From: Aeromonas bestiarum | GTDB taxonomy: Bacteria; Pseudomonadota; Gammaproteobacteria; Enterobacterales; Aeromonadaceae | Assembly: GCF_000819745.1 (NCBI RefSeq) | Contig: NZ_CDDA01000030.1 | Location: forward strand, 158,539-222,538 | Length of the DNA stretch: 64,000 nt | Reading direction: 5' to 3' | In this document: in pieces, positions 47,948 through 55,883 of the stretch | Layout of the letters: each line of letters begins with the position of its first letter | Numbering within the stretch: the first letter of the stretch is position 1 | Made by a program: the position numbers and the translations under genes | The notes under the pieces: model-generated | What the model was told of the DNA's origin: nothing | Databases searched by the model: none | Seen by the model: the letters and a program-made list of their open reading frames with translations, nothing else

Positions 47948-48022
47948 CTCAAGGACAAGCAGGCCGATCAGGTCTGCTATCGACTCTATCTGCGGGAGGT
48001 AAACGATGACGCGGGTATTTAA
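47948..48022 (+). pseudogene. Diverged duplicate of the rsmD 3' end
   Basis: This segment reads LKDKQADQVCYRLYLREVND and then DAGI-stop, against LKDKQAGQVCYQLYLRDTKN and DAAV-stop at the true end of rsmD: 16 of 24 residues and roughly four fifths of the bases are the same. It has no start of its own and is out of frame with rsmD. Its stop overlaps the start of the yhhL-like gene by 17 bases, so it may be the original end of rsmD, with the intact gene now placed 52 bases upstream. Confidence 0.75.
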
Positions 48023-48317
48023 TCTGTTGGCGATGGGGCTGATCCTGTTCTTCTGGTTCGGCGTGCTGGTCAGTCTGCTCGCCCCCCTGCCAGGCAAGCT
48101 CAACGGTTTTCTGCCGGTCTGCGGCGTGATAGTGATCCTGATGCACTGGGTGCAGGCCAGCCTGGTCAAGGCCGCCTGCAAGCCCTACTTCGCGGTGAGC
48201 CGGCTCGAATTCGTCCAGGTGCTGGTGTTCGGCGTGTTCGGCATGGTGGAGATCCGGGCCCGACTGCAGGCCATAGTGGACGCCAAGCAGCGCGGTACAG
48301 ACAACAAGGCCGGATAA
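48006..48317 (+). CDS. yhhL: DUF1145 membrane protein (YhhL-like)
   Basis: A 103-residue protein with two or three hydrophobic segments (LLAMGLILFFWFGVLVSLLA, VCGVIVILMHWVQASLVKAA). It lies right after rsmD, as yhhL does in E. coli, and GGGAGG precedes the ATG. Function is unknown. The C-terminal tail is basic and cytoplasmic (RARLQAIVDAKQRG). Confidence 0.88.
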   Translation: MTRVFNLLAMGLILFFWFGVLVSLLAPLPGKLNGFLPVCGVIVILMHWVQASLVKAACKPYFAVSRLEFVQVLVFGVFGMVEIRARLQAIVDAKQRGTDNKAG

Positions 48318-48355
48318 ACCCGGCTCTGTCATGATTTATCAGGAAGGAGTGCGCG

Positions 48356-48721
48356 TCACTCCTTCTCTTTTTTCCCCACGCTGATGCCCAGCTTGATCGA
48401 CAGCACGGCCAGCAGCAGCAGCATCATGATGAGCGAGAAGAAGTTGCTGCCAAGCTCGGGGTACTGCACCTTGACCAGCGCCGAGTGGCCGAAGCCGCCG
48501 ATGAAGAGGCACAGCAGCATGCAGAGCGGGGTATTGCCCTCCAGCGAGACGTGACGATAGTGCTGGTAGAGCTGATAGGCCGCCAGCACCAGGGCAATCA
48601 TTGGGAAGAAGGAGAAGGGGATCACTGACTCGGTCAGCACCGACAGGGAGGCATCCCCACAGATGCCGATGAGCAGGGCCAGCAGCAGGGGTTTCTTCGG
48701 GATCGGATTCTGATCATGCAT
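48356..48721 (-). CDS. yijD: YijD-like inner-membrane protein (DUF1422)
   Basis: A protein of about 121 residues with four membrane helices; LLLALLIGICGDASLSVLTE, SFFPMIALVLAAYQLYQHYR and YPELGSNFFSLIMMLLLLAV match the YijD family. It lies 20 bases after fabR, the same pair as in E. coli. The start is taken as the ATG at 48719-48721 because AAGGA is better spaced there; the ATG four codons upstream (48733) lies too close to it. Function unknown. Confidence 0.88.
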   Translation of the reverse strand: MHDQNPIPKKPLLLALLIGICGDASLSVLTESVIPFSFFPMIALVLAAYQLYQHYRHVSLEGNTPLCMLLCLFIGGFGHSALVKVQYPELGSNFFSLIMMLLLLAVLSIKLGISVGKKEKE

Positions 48722-48741
48722 GGAAGTGTCCATCCTTTGAC

Positions 48742-49362
48742 TTAAGAGAGAGGTTGGCGGCGCTTCTGGTTCTGAACCTCGGCGCCCATGGCGATCATGC
48801 GCAGCTGGCTTATGGTGCGATCGGACAGGGCCCGGCACTCTTCGCTGGTCATGTCGAGGGCATCGGCACCGGCGCTGAAGACGATGGTCACCATGGCTTC
48901 GGCCTGGATGTAGGCCTCTTCCCTCGGCGCCCCCGTGGTAGCTTCGAGGTAATCTGTCAGCTCGGCGATGAAGTGCTGTATCTCCCGCGCCACCGCCTGC
49001 CGAAATGCCGCCGAGGTGCCGGAACGCTCACGCAGCAGCAGCCGGAAGATGTTCGGGTTGTTCTCGACGAACTCCATGAAGGTCTGCACCGAGGTGCTGA
49101 TGACGCTGCCGCCACCGGCGATGCGCTGACGCGCCTGACGCATCAGCTGGCGCAGGGTCAGGCCCCCTTCATCCACCAGAGTCAGCCCCAGCTCCTCCAT
49201 GTCGCGAAAGTGACGATAGAAAGAGGTCGGCGCTATGCCCGCCTCCCGCGCCACTTCCCGCAGGCTGAGGTTGGAAAAGCTGCGATTGGCGCACAGTTGG
49301 CTGAACGCCGCATCGATCAGAGTACGCCGGGTTTTTTCTTTTTGTTGCGCGCGAATACCCAC
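48742..49362 (-). CDS. fabR: FabR, TetR-family repressor of unsaturated fatty acid synthesis
   Basis: A 206-residue TetR regulator starting [20 protein letters not shown], nearly the same as E. coli FabR. The HTH is [20 protein letters not shown], followed by the conserved [18 protein letters not shown] and [20 protein letters not shown]. It senses the acyl-ACP/CoA saturation ratio. The GTG at 49360-49362 is chosen because GAAGGTG lies before it and the product aligns with E. coli; the upstream GTG (49374) is inside the ribosome site. It diverges from the desaturase gene. Confidence 0.95.
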   Translation of the reverse strand: MGIRAQQKEKTRRTLIDAAFSQLCANRSFSNLSLREVAREAGIAPTSFYRHFRDMEELGLTLVDEGGLTLRQLMRQARQRIAGGGSVISTSVQTFMEFVENNPNIFRLLLRERSGTSAAFRQAVAREIQHFIAELTDYLEATTGAPREEAYIQAEAMVTIVFSAGADALDMTSEECRALSDRTISQLRMIAMGAEVQNQKRRQPLS

Positions 49363-49476
49363 GAAAACAGTCACCTTCAGGTTATCGAGGCCAAATGATA
49401 ACCCGAAGGCCGAGCCGGGATCAGGTTTGTCTCCTACTTTTTTACCATTGACCCGAATTCTGGCTGCGTGGAGAAT

Positions 49477-49494
49477 GGCGCACAGCTGTTCGCT
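49477..49494. promoter_or_regulatory. Putative FabR operator
   Basis: GGCGCACAG-CTGTTCGCT is an 18-bp imperfect inverted repeat (7 of 9 positions) 17 bases before the desaturase ATG. It resembles the AGCG-ACA/TGT-CGCT pattern I recall for FabR sites at fabA and fabB. The position would block desaturase expression. Confidence 0.5.
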
Positions 49495-49511
49495 GAAAGG
49501 AACCGAGTGAG

Positions 49512-50630
49512 ATGGAACGCCCCCCGATCATCATGACCAATACCCTGCTGTTTGCCCTCTCCGGGCTGACCGCACTGATCGCCGTGCCCTGGTACGGCAT
49601 GACCCATGGCTATGACCTCTGGCAGTGGAGCTGCTTCCTGCTGCTGTTCTGTTACAGCGGCATCTCCATCACGGCCGGCTACCACCGCCTCTGGTCGCAC
49701 AAGGCCTACAAGGCCCACCCGATCCTGCAGTGGATCTTCGCCATTGGCGGGGCCCTCGCCTTGCAAAACTCGGCCCAGCACTGGTCTTCCGATCACCGTC
49801 GCCACCATCGCCACGTGGACGACAACCTGAAGGATCCCTACAGCGCGGGTCGCGGCTTCTGGTACTCCCACATCGGCTGGATGCTGCGCGAGTACCAGCG
49901 CGATATCTACAACGATTACAGCAACGTGCGGGATCTGCAGAACAACCCCGTCGTCGTCTTCCAGCACAAACACTATCTGGCGCTGACCCTGGCTACCAAC
50001 ATTGGCATCCCGCTGCTGCTGGGGCTCGTCCACGGCGATCTGCTCGGCATGCTGCTGCTGGCCGGGGTGCTGCGCATGGTGATGACTCACCACACCACCT
50101 TCTTCATCAACTCCCTGGCCCACATCTGGGGCAGCCAGCCGTTTACCGACCGCAACACGGCGCGGGACAACGGCATCCTGGCCTTCTTCACCTTCGGTGA
50201 GGGCTATCACAACTTCCACCACCTGTTCGAGAACGACTATCGCAACGGCATCCACTGGTGGCAGTTCGACCCCACCAAGTGGCTGATCCGCAGCGCCTCC
50301 TGGTGCGGGCTGACCCGGGATCTGAGATCCTGTCCGGAAGAGCTGATCGAGCAGGCCAGACTGGAGATGCAGCTCAAGCGGGCGCAGGCCAAGTTGCGCA
50401 AGCAGGAAGACAGGGAGCTGTGGCAGGCGCTGTTGCAGGAGGAGTACGACAAGCTGAGCCAGCAGTTGCAGCACTACTACGCCAGCCGCAAACGCCTGCT
50501 GGAACAACGCAAGCGCAAGGCACTGGCCCGCTATGACAAGTTGAAGCTGCAGCTGGAGTATCGCAACCTGCACGATGGCTTCGTTGCCAGCAAGCGCAAC
50601 TGGAGCCGGCTGCTGGCGGGCATCGCCTGA
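49512..50630 (+). CDS. Acyl-CoA/acyl-lipid delta-9 desaturase
   Basis: A 372-residue membrane di-iron desaturase. The three His boxes are HRLWSH, HRRHHRH and HNFHH, with hydrophobic segments at about 10-55 and 155-195. It introduces a cis double bond into saturated acyl chains, adding to membrane unsaturation in an aerobic, FabA/B-independent way. The C-terminal 80 residues form a basic coiled coil ([20 protein letters not shown]). The ATG at 49512 is about ten bases after AAAGGAA; a second ATG is at 49533. It is divergent from fabR and probably under its control. Confidence 0.94.
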   Translation: MERPPIIMTNTLLFALSGLTALIAVPWYGMTHGYDLWQWSCFLLLFCYSGISITAGYHRLWSHKAYKAHPILQWIFAIGGALALQNSAQHWSSDHRRHHRHVDDNLKDPYSAGRGFWYSHIGWMLREYQRDIYNDYSNVRDLQNNPVVVFQHKHYLALTLATNIGIPLLLGLVHGDLLGMLLLAGVLRMVMTHHTTFFINSLAHIWGSQPFTDRNTARDNGILAFFTFGEGYHNFHHLFENDYRNGIHWWQFDPTKWLIRSASWCGLTRDLRSCPEELIEQARLEMQLKRAQAKLRKQEDRELWQALLQEEYDKLSQQLQHYYASRKRLLEQRKRKALARYDKLKLQLEYRNLHDGFVASKRNWSRLLAGIA

Positions 50631-50653
50631 CCATGAGCCGTCGGGCTGAACAG

Positions 50654-50685
50654 AGAAAAAGACCGCCAACCGGCGGTCTTTTTCT
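50654..50685. terminator. Terminator after the desaturase gene
   Basis: AGAAAAAGACCGCC-AACC-GGCGGTCTTTTTCT: a perfect stem with T-run on the plus strand, symmetrical enough to work in both directions. Confidence 0.93.
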
Positions 50686-50712
50686 GGATGCCACTCAGCC
50701 AGCGGGCCATAA

Positions 50713-50911
50713 AAAATGGGGTGACATTTCCATGTCACCCCCTCGCAAATAGCATGTTCCATATTGGAATCCGATCCTGTCGGGTGCCGGTCCTGTTTCC
50801 TGAGTTTCCGCTACCCATCCGAAGCAGGCGCCTGCTGGAGCAATCCAGTCGGCCAGTACCCTTCACGACCCTCTTCCGCACGGCAGACAAGCCACCGTGT
50901 TTGTCCTTGCA
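50713..50911 (-). ncRNA. Candidate CsrB/CsrC-family regulatory RNA
   Basis: The minus strand of this gene-free gap has 11 GGA triplets within about 180 bases (complements of TCC at 50729, 50758, 50770, 50775, 50791, 50798, 50807, 50818, 50844, 50875, 50904), many as AGGA or CGGA between short stems. It ends with a strong hairpin GGGGTGACAT-GGAA-ATGTCACCCC followed by ATTTTTT, whose loop itself presents GGA. A TAATAT box (50918-50923) sits just upstream, and an 18-base palindromic element, TTTGCGAGATCTCGCACA (51083-51100), lies about 180 bases before the predicted start, where GacA/UvrY sites occur at csrB genes. CsrB RNAs bind and sequester CsrA. Confidence 0.6.
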
Positions 50912-51113
50912 ACTGAAATATTACGCAGTTAAATAAAATAAAAAACCGTTTTATTCAGTGGAGTATGCAAGTGACTAGGCGCTCCCAGGATTCCTGCATC
51001 TGAACAAACTGATTAAAAACAATACGATAAAAAAATTCATCGCCTTTGGATGGCAAACGTTATCCTCGAAGGCGCACAAGGCTTTGCGAGATCTCGCACA
51101 AGAAATGACCCGC

Positions 51114-52367
51114 TCACAACCAGCGCTGCAGCGGCAGCCAGTCGCTCACCCTGGCCAGCAGTCTACGCAGGGTCGACTGTGGCGCGGCAACGGAATGGGA
51201 TGACCGCTGCTGCCACCCCGCCAGCCACAGCTGCAACTCGGCGCAGAGCGCTGGGCACGCCAGGTGCAGCATCAGCTCGGTGTTGAGCATCAGGGAGCGG
51301 GGATCCAGATTGAAGCTGCCAAGCAGCGCCTCTTCTTCCCCGATCAGGATCAGCTTGGCGTGCAGGCTGAGCGCCTCCCCCTCCAGCTCCGACAGGGCGA
51401 TGCCCTGCCGTATCAGCCAGGGGCGATGACGCCGGTAGGCGCCATACACCAGGGGCACATCCGTGCTGGCCAGGGAGTTGGTAAGAATCTCTATGTTCAC
51501 CCCCGCCTGGCGCTGTTGCCTCAGTCGACGGCGCAGCCCCCGGGTCAGGATCAGGTAAGGGCTCACCAACTTCAGGCTCCCCAGGTTGTCGGCCAGCTTG
51601 CGCCAGAGCAGGGGCGCCGTGGTCGGCCTCGACACCAGCCCCTTGCCGGGCCGGTCGAACCACACCTCGGCCTCTCCCGGATGCCAGTTCAGGGCAACAG
51701 GCTCGGCGTCAAACAGGCTGGCGGGCAGATCATAGACGGCCGCCACCTGCGGCTCGGTCAGGGTGAGCAGAAAGTCGTTCACCGCCGTCACCTCGGCCCG
51801 CAGCAAGGGGCGACGCAGCAGGCGGCGGATCGGGTGACTCCAGCGGCTGCGCCAGAATTGATCGAAGCCCTGCTCGGCCTGCTGGCAGAGCGGGCCACGG
51901 CAGGCGAGATCCAGGTCGACGAATCGGGGCGTACCGCCCAGCCCGAAGTAGCGGTCACCTATGTTGCGACCGCCGATCACCGCCTGGCTGCCATCCACCA
52001 GCAGCAACTTGTTGTGCATGCGGTGATTGATGCGACGAAAGCTGAACATCCCCTCCAGCAGCAGGGTCAGCGGACGCCAGCCCCGCAGCCAGAAGGGGTT
52101 GAACAGCCGCACCTCTATGCCGGGCTGATGGGCCACCATCTCCAGGAAGCGGTTGTCGCCGGCATAGAGGTCGTCGATGAGCAGTTGTACCCGTACTCCG
52201 CGCCGGGCCGCATGCAGCAACTCGGACAACAGCAGCTTGCCGCTGCTGTCCTCCTCCCAGCTGTAGTATTGGGCCTGGATCCGGCAGCGGGCGCTGCGGA
52301 TCAGCTGGCAGCGCACCTTGAGCGCCAGCTCGGGTTGATCAATCAGTGCAAATTCGCCGGGGATCAT
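51114..52367 (-). CDS. Phospholipase D-like protein, cardiolipin synthase C-type
   Basis: A 417-residue protein with two HKD motifs: HNKLLLVDGSQAVIGGRNIG and HAKLILIGEEEALLGSFNLD. QYYSWEEDSSGKLLLSELLH and LLIDDLYAGDNRFLEMVAHQ are typical of ClsC (YmdC), which makes cardiolipin from phosphatidylglycerol and phosphatidylethanolamine. It lacks the two N-terminal helices of ClsA. The usual ClsC partner gene (ymdB) is not next to it. An ATG at 52367 begins MIPGEFALIDQPELALKVR. Confidence 0.88.
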   Translation of the reverse strand: MIPGEFALIDQPELALKVRCQLIRSARCRIQAQYYSWEEDSSGKLLLSELLHAARRGVRVQLLIDDLYAGDNRFLEMVAHQPGIEVRLFNPFWLRGWRPLTLLLEGMFSFRRINHRMHNKLLLVDGSQAVIGGRNIGDRYFGLGGTPRFVDLDLACRGPLCQQAEQGFDQFWRSRWSHPIRRLLRRPLLRAEVTAVNDFLLTLTEPQVAAVYDLPASLFDAEPVALNWHPGEAEVWFDRPGKGLVSRPTTAPLLWRKLADNLGSLKLVSPYLILTRGLRRRLRQQRQAGVNIEILTNSLASTDVPLVYGAYRRHRPWLIRQGIALSELEGEALSLHAKLILIGEEEALLGSFNLDPRSLMLNTELMLHLACPALCAELQLWLAGWQQRSSHSVAAPQSTLRRLLARVSDWLPLQRWL

Positions 52368-52445
52368 GGCGTCATCTGCCTGTCATGGGGAAATGGCATA
52401 ACGCTGGCTACAGGCCTCGTTGGAATGTGGATGAAGGAATTTACC

Positions 52446-52592
52446 ATGGAACTCACGGATCGCCCCGCCATCAGCCATCGACCGCAAGCCAGTCAGCCGG
52501 ATCCCTCGCCGACCGGCCAGCTGGCCCCCTGGTATCTGCAGCACAGGGATCAGGGTTGGGAACCCTTTGCGCCACCCGCCCAGCCTGTCTAG
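52446..52592 (+). CDS. Short hypothetical protein, 48 residues
   Basis: An ATG at 52446 lies seven bases after AAGGA and opens a 48-codon frame, MELTDRPAISHRPQASQPDP, ending PFAPPAQPV with TAG at 52590-52592. It is rich in Pro, Gln and His with no membrane segment. It sits between the divergent cardiolipin-synthase-like gene and the convergent mltF, 15 bases from the latter's stop. I do not recognise it. The ribosome site is the main support. Confidence 0.45.
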   Translation: MELTDRPAISHRPQASQPDPSPTGQLAPWYLQHRDQGWEPFAPPAQPV

Positions 52593-52607
52593 ACGGGCCA
52601 GAAAACA

Positions 52608-54032
52608 TCAGGGCTGGGCCACCGCCTCGATGGCGGCCGCCTTGCCCTCCAGCTGCGGCAGGCTGAAGCGATAGGCCACGTAGTACTTGTAGATGGTGCT
52701 GACGTAGTTGATGGGCCCCTGGCCGACCTCGTTGGCCACCAGTTGCTCCACGTTGCCAAACCAGACGTTCGGATCCAGCCCGGCGGCCTCCGCCTTGGCC
52801 CTGATCGCCTGCACCCGATTCGGGCCGGCATTGTAGGCCGCCAGCGCAAACAGGTGGCGGTTGAGCACATCCAGCCCGGGATCGTTGAAGTAGGTATCCA
52901 GGATCAGCCGCATGTAGCGGCAGGCCGCCTCCACGTTGCCCTCCAGGCTGGCGAGCCTGGCACCGCGAATGCCCACCTCGCCCCCCGTGCTCGGCAACAG
53001 CTGCATGATCCCCACTGCCCCCCGCTCTGAGCGCACGCCGGCATTGAGGCCCGACTCCTTGTAGGCCAGCGCCGCCAGCATCAGCCAGTCCAGCCGGTAC
53101 TTGTCGGCCTGTTGCTCCAGCACCTTGCGTATGGTCGACAGCCGCCCCAGAGGATCCGGCGCCAGAATATTGCTCATCTGATCGCTGCGGGCCAGCAGAC
53201 GGCGCAGGGTCATGTCGCTGTAGAGGGTGCGCTTGCCCGCATCGGCCAGATAGGCGTTGACCGCCTTGAGCAGCTCGGGACTGTTGTTGCGCAGCGCCCA
53301 GGCACTGCGGCCTTTGTCCCGCAGCGGGATCAGCTTGTGGGCTCTCAGGCCGCTGATCATGCCGAGCCAGATGCGCCCCTTGAAGCTGTCGGTTACCGTG
53401 AGCGGTATGATGCCGGCCGCCACCATCTCCAGCAGATCCCCGTCCTGCAGGTATTCGGGCACCGTCTCGATATAAATGGGCGGCAACCCCAGCTCGCGAA
53501 ACAGCCAGTTGAGCTGGCGCAGGCTCTCGTAATAGCTGGAGCTGGCCCGCACCCAGACCCGCCGACCGGAGAGCTGGGTGATGCGGTTGAAGGTCGGCAG
53601 GGAATGCTGGCTCACCAGCCACTCTTCGATGGGGGCGATCACCGGATCCGAGAAGGTCACCTGCTCGCGCCGGGTCGGCGTCACCGTCATGTTGGCCGCC
53701 ACCAGATCACCGCGCCCCTCGCTGAGGTAGTCCAGCAGCTTGTCCTGGCGCACGGGTATGTAGATGATCTTGAGCTTGATCTTCTCCTTGGCGAGATAGG
53801 TCTGGTTCAGCCAGCGCTCGAACCCCTGCAGCTGATTGACCAGGATGCCGTGCTGGGTCCCCTTGTCGAGGAAAAAGAAGCCCCGCTCATAGACCACCAG
53901 GGCCCTGAGTTCTTTCTTTTGCAATATGTGTTCGAGGTCCCCGGGTTGGGGCAGGCGCTGTGGCTTGAGATCCGCCGCCAGCAGAGGAAGACACCAGAGG
54001 GCCAGCAGGCCCCAGATCCATCGCAGCCTCAT
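52608..54032 (-). CDS. mltF: MltF-like membrane-bound lytic murein transglycosylase
   Basis: A 474-residue exported protein with signal peptide MRLRWIWGLLALWCLPLLAA. Residues about 45-265 form a solute-binding (SBP3-type) domain (VTPTRREQVTFSDPVIAPIE), and the C-terminal part is an SLT lysozyme-like domain with catalytic Glu in ALAYKESGLNAGVRSERGAV and the GIMQLLP motif, then FALAAYNAGPNRVQAIR. It cleaves peptidoglycan glycan strands to 1,6-anhydro ends. There is no lipobox, so the signal may act as an anchor. The start at 54030-54032 gives a proper signal peptide; the upstream ATG would add 13 polar residues. Confidence 0.9.
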   Translation of the reverse strand: MRLRWIWGLLALWCLPLLAADLKPQRLPQPGDLEHILQKKELRALVVYERGFFFLDKGTQHGILVNQLQGFERWLNQTYLAKEKIKLKIIYIPVRQDKLLDYLSEGRGDLVAANMTVTPTRREQVTFSDPVIAPIEEWLVSQHSLPTFNRITQLSGRRVWVRASSSYYESLRQLNWLFRELGLPPIYIETVPEYLQDGDLLEMVAAGIIPLTVTDSFKGRIWLGMISGLRAHKLIPLRDKGRSAWALRNNSPELLKAVNAYLADAGKRTLYSDMTLRRLLARSDQMSNILAPDPLGRLSTIRKVLEQQADKYRLDWLMLAALAYKESGLNAGVRSERGAVGIMQLLPSTGGEVGIRGARLASLEGNVEAACRYMRLILDTYFNDPGLDVLNRHLFALAAYNAGPNRVQAIRAKAEAAGLDPNVWFGNVEQLVANEVGQGPINYVSTIYKYYVAYRFSLPQLEGKAAAIEAVAQP

Positions 54033-54159
54033 GATGTGGTCGCCTTCTGTTGGCCGACTCGCGCCGGGCAAAGCCGTCTGTGGGATAACTAACTATAGAA
54101 CGCAGACCCACAGCAGAAGGGTCAACACGGCAGGCGAACCCGCCGTGTCATCACTGGGC

Positions 54160-54462
54160 TCAGATAGAGCGGGCACGCATCTCGAAAATCAATTTTTCGG
54201 CGGTGCAGGTGAATTGCAGGCGGGCTTTCAGGATCACGCCGTTGGCGCCCTGGCTCAGCTCGCTGCTGATGCTGGCTTCGGCGGTCACCTGTTTGGCCAG
54301 CGCCTCATAAGCGGCCAGCTTGGCACGGGCATCGGCTTCTGCCGCCGCCTCGATCACCAGATCCATCACATCATCACCTTCACCTATGATGGTGCCGATC
54401 TCGGCGAAACAGCCGCAGCTGTCACAGGTTTCATTCAATTCGACTTTCTCGTCTACAGACAT
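54160..54462 (-). CDS. DUF406 (YfcZ/YiiS family) protein
   Basis: A 100-residue cytoplasmic protein. Cys residues in ETCDSCGCFAEIGTIIGEGD and the alanine-rich helix EAAAEADARAKLAAYEALAK are typical of YfcZ/YiiS. Function unknown. The ATG at 54460-54462 follows GGGAG by seven bases; the preceding GTG codon (54465) is an alternative. It lies 14 bases after the tiny tatA-like gene, suggesting one transcript. Confidence 0.88.
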   Translation of the reverse strand: MSVDEKVELNETCDSCGCFAEIGTIIGEGDDVMDLVIEAAAEADARAKLAAYEALAKQVTAEASISSELSQGANGVILKARLQFTCTAEKLIFEMRARSI

Positions 54463-54476
54463 CACTCAACTCCCAC

Positions 54477-54638
54477 TTATTTCGGCTGTACTTCATCGTC
54501 ACGCAAGGCTTTACGAAAATCCTTGATGGCGGTGCCCAGATCCTCACCGGCGCCGGCCAGGCGTTTGCTGCCAAACACCACGACCACGACCACGAGCAGG
54601 ATCAACAAATGCCAGATATGAATTCCACCGAGTCCCAT
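54477..54638 (-). CDS. tatA: TatA/TatE-like twin-arginine translocase component, 53 residues
   Basis: Short gene encoding MGLGGIHIWHLLILLVVVVV, then VFGSKRLAGAGEDLGTAIKD and a charged tail ending DDEVQPK. The N-terminal membrane helix, FG hinge and amphipathic helix are the standard TatA/TatE plan; E. coli TatE is 67 residues, so this one is at the short end. No tatB or tatC is adjacent, so it may be a TatE-type extra copy. No typical Shine-Dalgarno is very strong (GGAGCATCCCT before the ATG). Confidence 0.88.
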   Translation of the reverse strand: MGLGGIHIWHLLILLVVVVVVFGSKRLAGAGEDLGTAIKDFRKALRDDEVQPK

Positions 54639-54740
54639 AGGGATGCTCCTGACTGATAGATACCGATTGTTTGTATCAAAAGAAGGCGCAAAGATTGTTG
54701 GGCAAAATCAAGGCAGGTGCAAGTTTGCAAATAAATCACG

Positions 54741-54771
54741 CAAAAAATACGGCGACCCAGGGTCGCCGTAT
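54741..54771 (-). terminator. Intrinsic terminator upstream of the tatA-like gene
   Basis: A perfect 10-bp stem, TACGGCGACC paired with GGTCGCCGTA and extended by one A-T pair, with a following T-run on the minus strand. It separates any upstream minus-strand transcript from the tatA-DUF406 unit. Confidence 0.88.
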
Positions 54772-54870
54772 CACTTGATGCTACTTGTCCCCTCAACCAC
54801 TACATCCTGTACCAGCCGCCATCGAAGGCGAGAGACAGTTCGAGCATAGGTTCGCCAAGATATGAAAACA
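54741..54870 (-). ncRNA. Candidate small RNA with a strong terminator, divergent to the LysR gene
   Basis: The minus strand ends in ATACGGCGAC-CCTGG-GTCGCCGTAT followed by TTTTT (54741-54771), a strong terminator that belongs to no annotated gene: the nearest upstream frame on that strand is the divergently transcribed LysR region. The roughly 100 bases before it must start within 54850-54900. Inside lies a 15-codon frame, MLELSLAFDGGWYRM (54800-54847). Promoter not clearly identified. It may be an sRNA or a tiny leader gene. Confidence 0.45.
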
Positions 54871-54911
54871 AATGGTATAAATTCATCTAAGAATTGAAGG
54901 AGATTCATATC

Positions 54912-55880
54912 ATGTTGCTGGAACAGCTGGGGCGTATCGACCTCAATTTATTGATTATCCTGCAAGTTTTGCTGGAAGAGCGGAACGGCAGCCGGGCGGC
55001 CCGCCGCCTGCACCTGAGCCAGTCTGCCGTCAGCAAGGCCCTTGGCCGTCTGCGGGAAACCTTCGATGACCCCCTGTTCGTGCGCTCCGCCTACGGGCTG
55101 GAGCCCACCGCCCGCGCCCTGACGCTGCAGCAGCAGCTGCACCCCATACTGCTGTCGCTGGACAACCTGATCCAGCCGCCGGATTTCGATCCGGCCAATA
55201 CCGAGCGGGAGTTCGTCATCGCCAGCATGGACAGCGCCTTCACCCTGTTCGCCCCGCTCTACCTGAGCGAGCTGAAACGGCAGGCGCCTGGCATACGGCT
55301 GCGCTATGAGGAGTGGACCGAGAACAGCCTGACCGAGATGAGCCAGGGCCAGGTGGACATCGCCTTCACGGTGCGGGAGAACTGCATCAGCTCGGACTTT
55401 CGGCTCGACACCCTGCCCAACGCCATCTGCCAGCGCTTGCTCGCCATCGATGACCTCACCTGTCTGGTGCAGCACGATCACCCGGCCCTGCACGAGCCCA
55501 AGTGGGATCTCGCCCGTTACCTGGCCTATCCCCATGTGCAGACCTATTGCGAGGGGCGGGACCGCTGGATGCTGGATCACAAGCTGGCGGGGATGGATCT
55601 CTACCGCCGGATCGAGGCGACCGTGCCCTCGTTCGAGGCGGCGCTGCGGATGGGCATGCACTCGGACATGATAGTGACCCTGTCCAGGCTCTACGCCCGT
55701 CACGCCACCCAGGTCTATCCGCTGGTGCCGCTGCCGCTGCCCATAGCGCTCGACAGCATCTCCCACCTGCTGATCTGGCATCAGCGCCACGAAGAGGATC
55801 CGGGCCACCGCTGGCTGCGGGAAACTCTGCTCGCCCTCATCATGAGCAAGCTGGAACCCTCCACCATAGAACAAGCCTGA
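54912..55880 (+). CDS. LysR-family transcriptional regulator
   Basis: A 322-residue LysR regulator. The winged HTH is RIDLNLLIILQVLLEERNGS followed by AARRLHLSQSAVSKALGRLR; the effector domain begins about residue 95 (REFVIASMDSAFTLFAPLYL). It resembles the NodD/SyrM-like branch (DPLFVRSAYGLEPTARAL). The ATG at 54912 follows AAGGAG by nine bases. An extended -10 (TGGTATAAA, 54873-54881) lies upstream. Target genes are unknown; the divergent candidate sRNA is one possibility. Its last 25 codons are followed in the same frame by a diverged copy. Confidence 0.92.
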   Translation: MLLEQLGRIDLNLLIILQVLLEERNGSRAARRLHLSQSAVSKALGRLRETFDDPLFVRSAYGLEPTARALTLQQQLHPILLSLDNLIQPPDFDPANTEREFVIASMDSAFTLFAPLYLSELKRQAPGIRLRYEEWTENSLTEMSQGQVDIAFTVRENCISSDFRLDTLPNAICQRLLAIDDLTCLVQHDHPALHEPKWDLARYLAYPHVQTYCEGRDRWMLDHKLAGMDLYRRIEATVPSFEAALRMGMHSDMIVTLSRLYARHATQVYPLVPLPLPIALDSISHLLIWHQRHEEDPGHRWLRETLLALIMSKLEPSTIEQA

Positions 55881-55883
55881 TCA

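Noticed and set aside
51083..51100. Palindrome TGCGAGATCTCGCA as terminator of the cardiolipin-synthase-like gene
   Set aside because: No T-run follows on the relevant strand; it is better considered as a possible regulator site for the candidate CsrB-type RNA.
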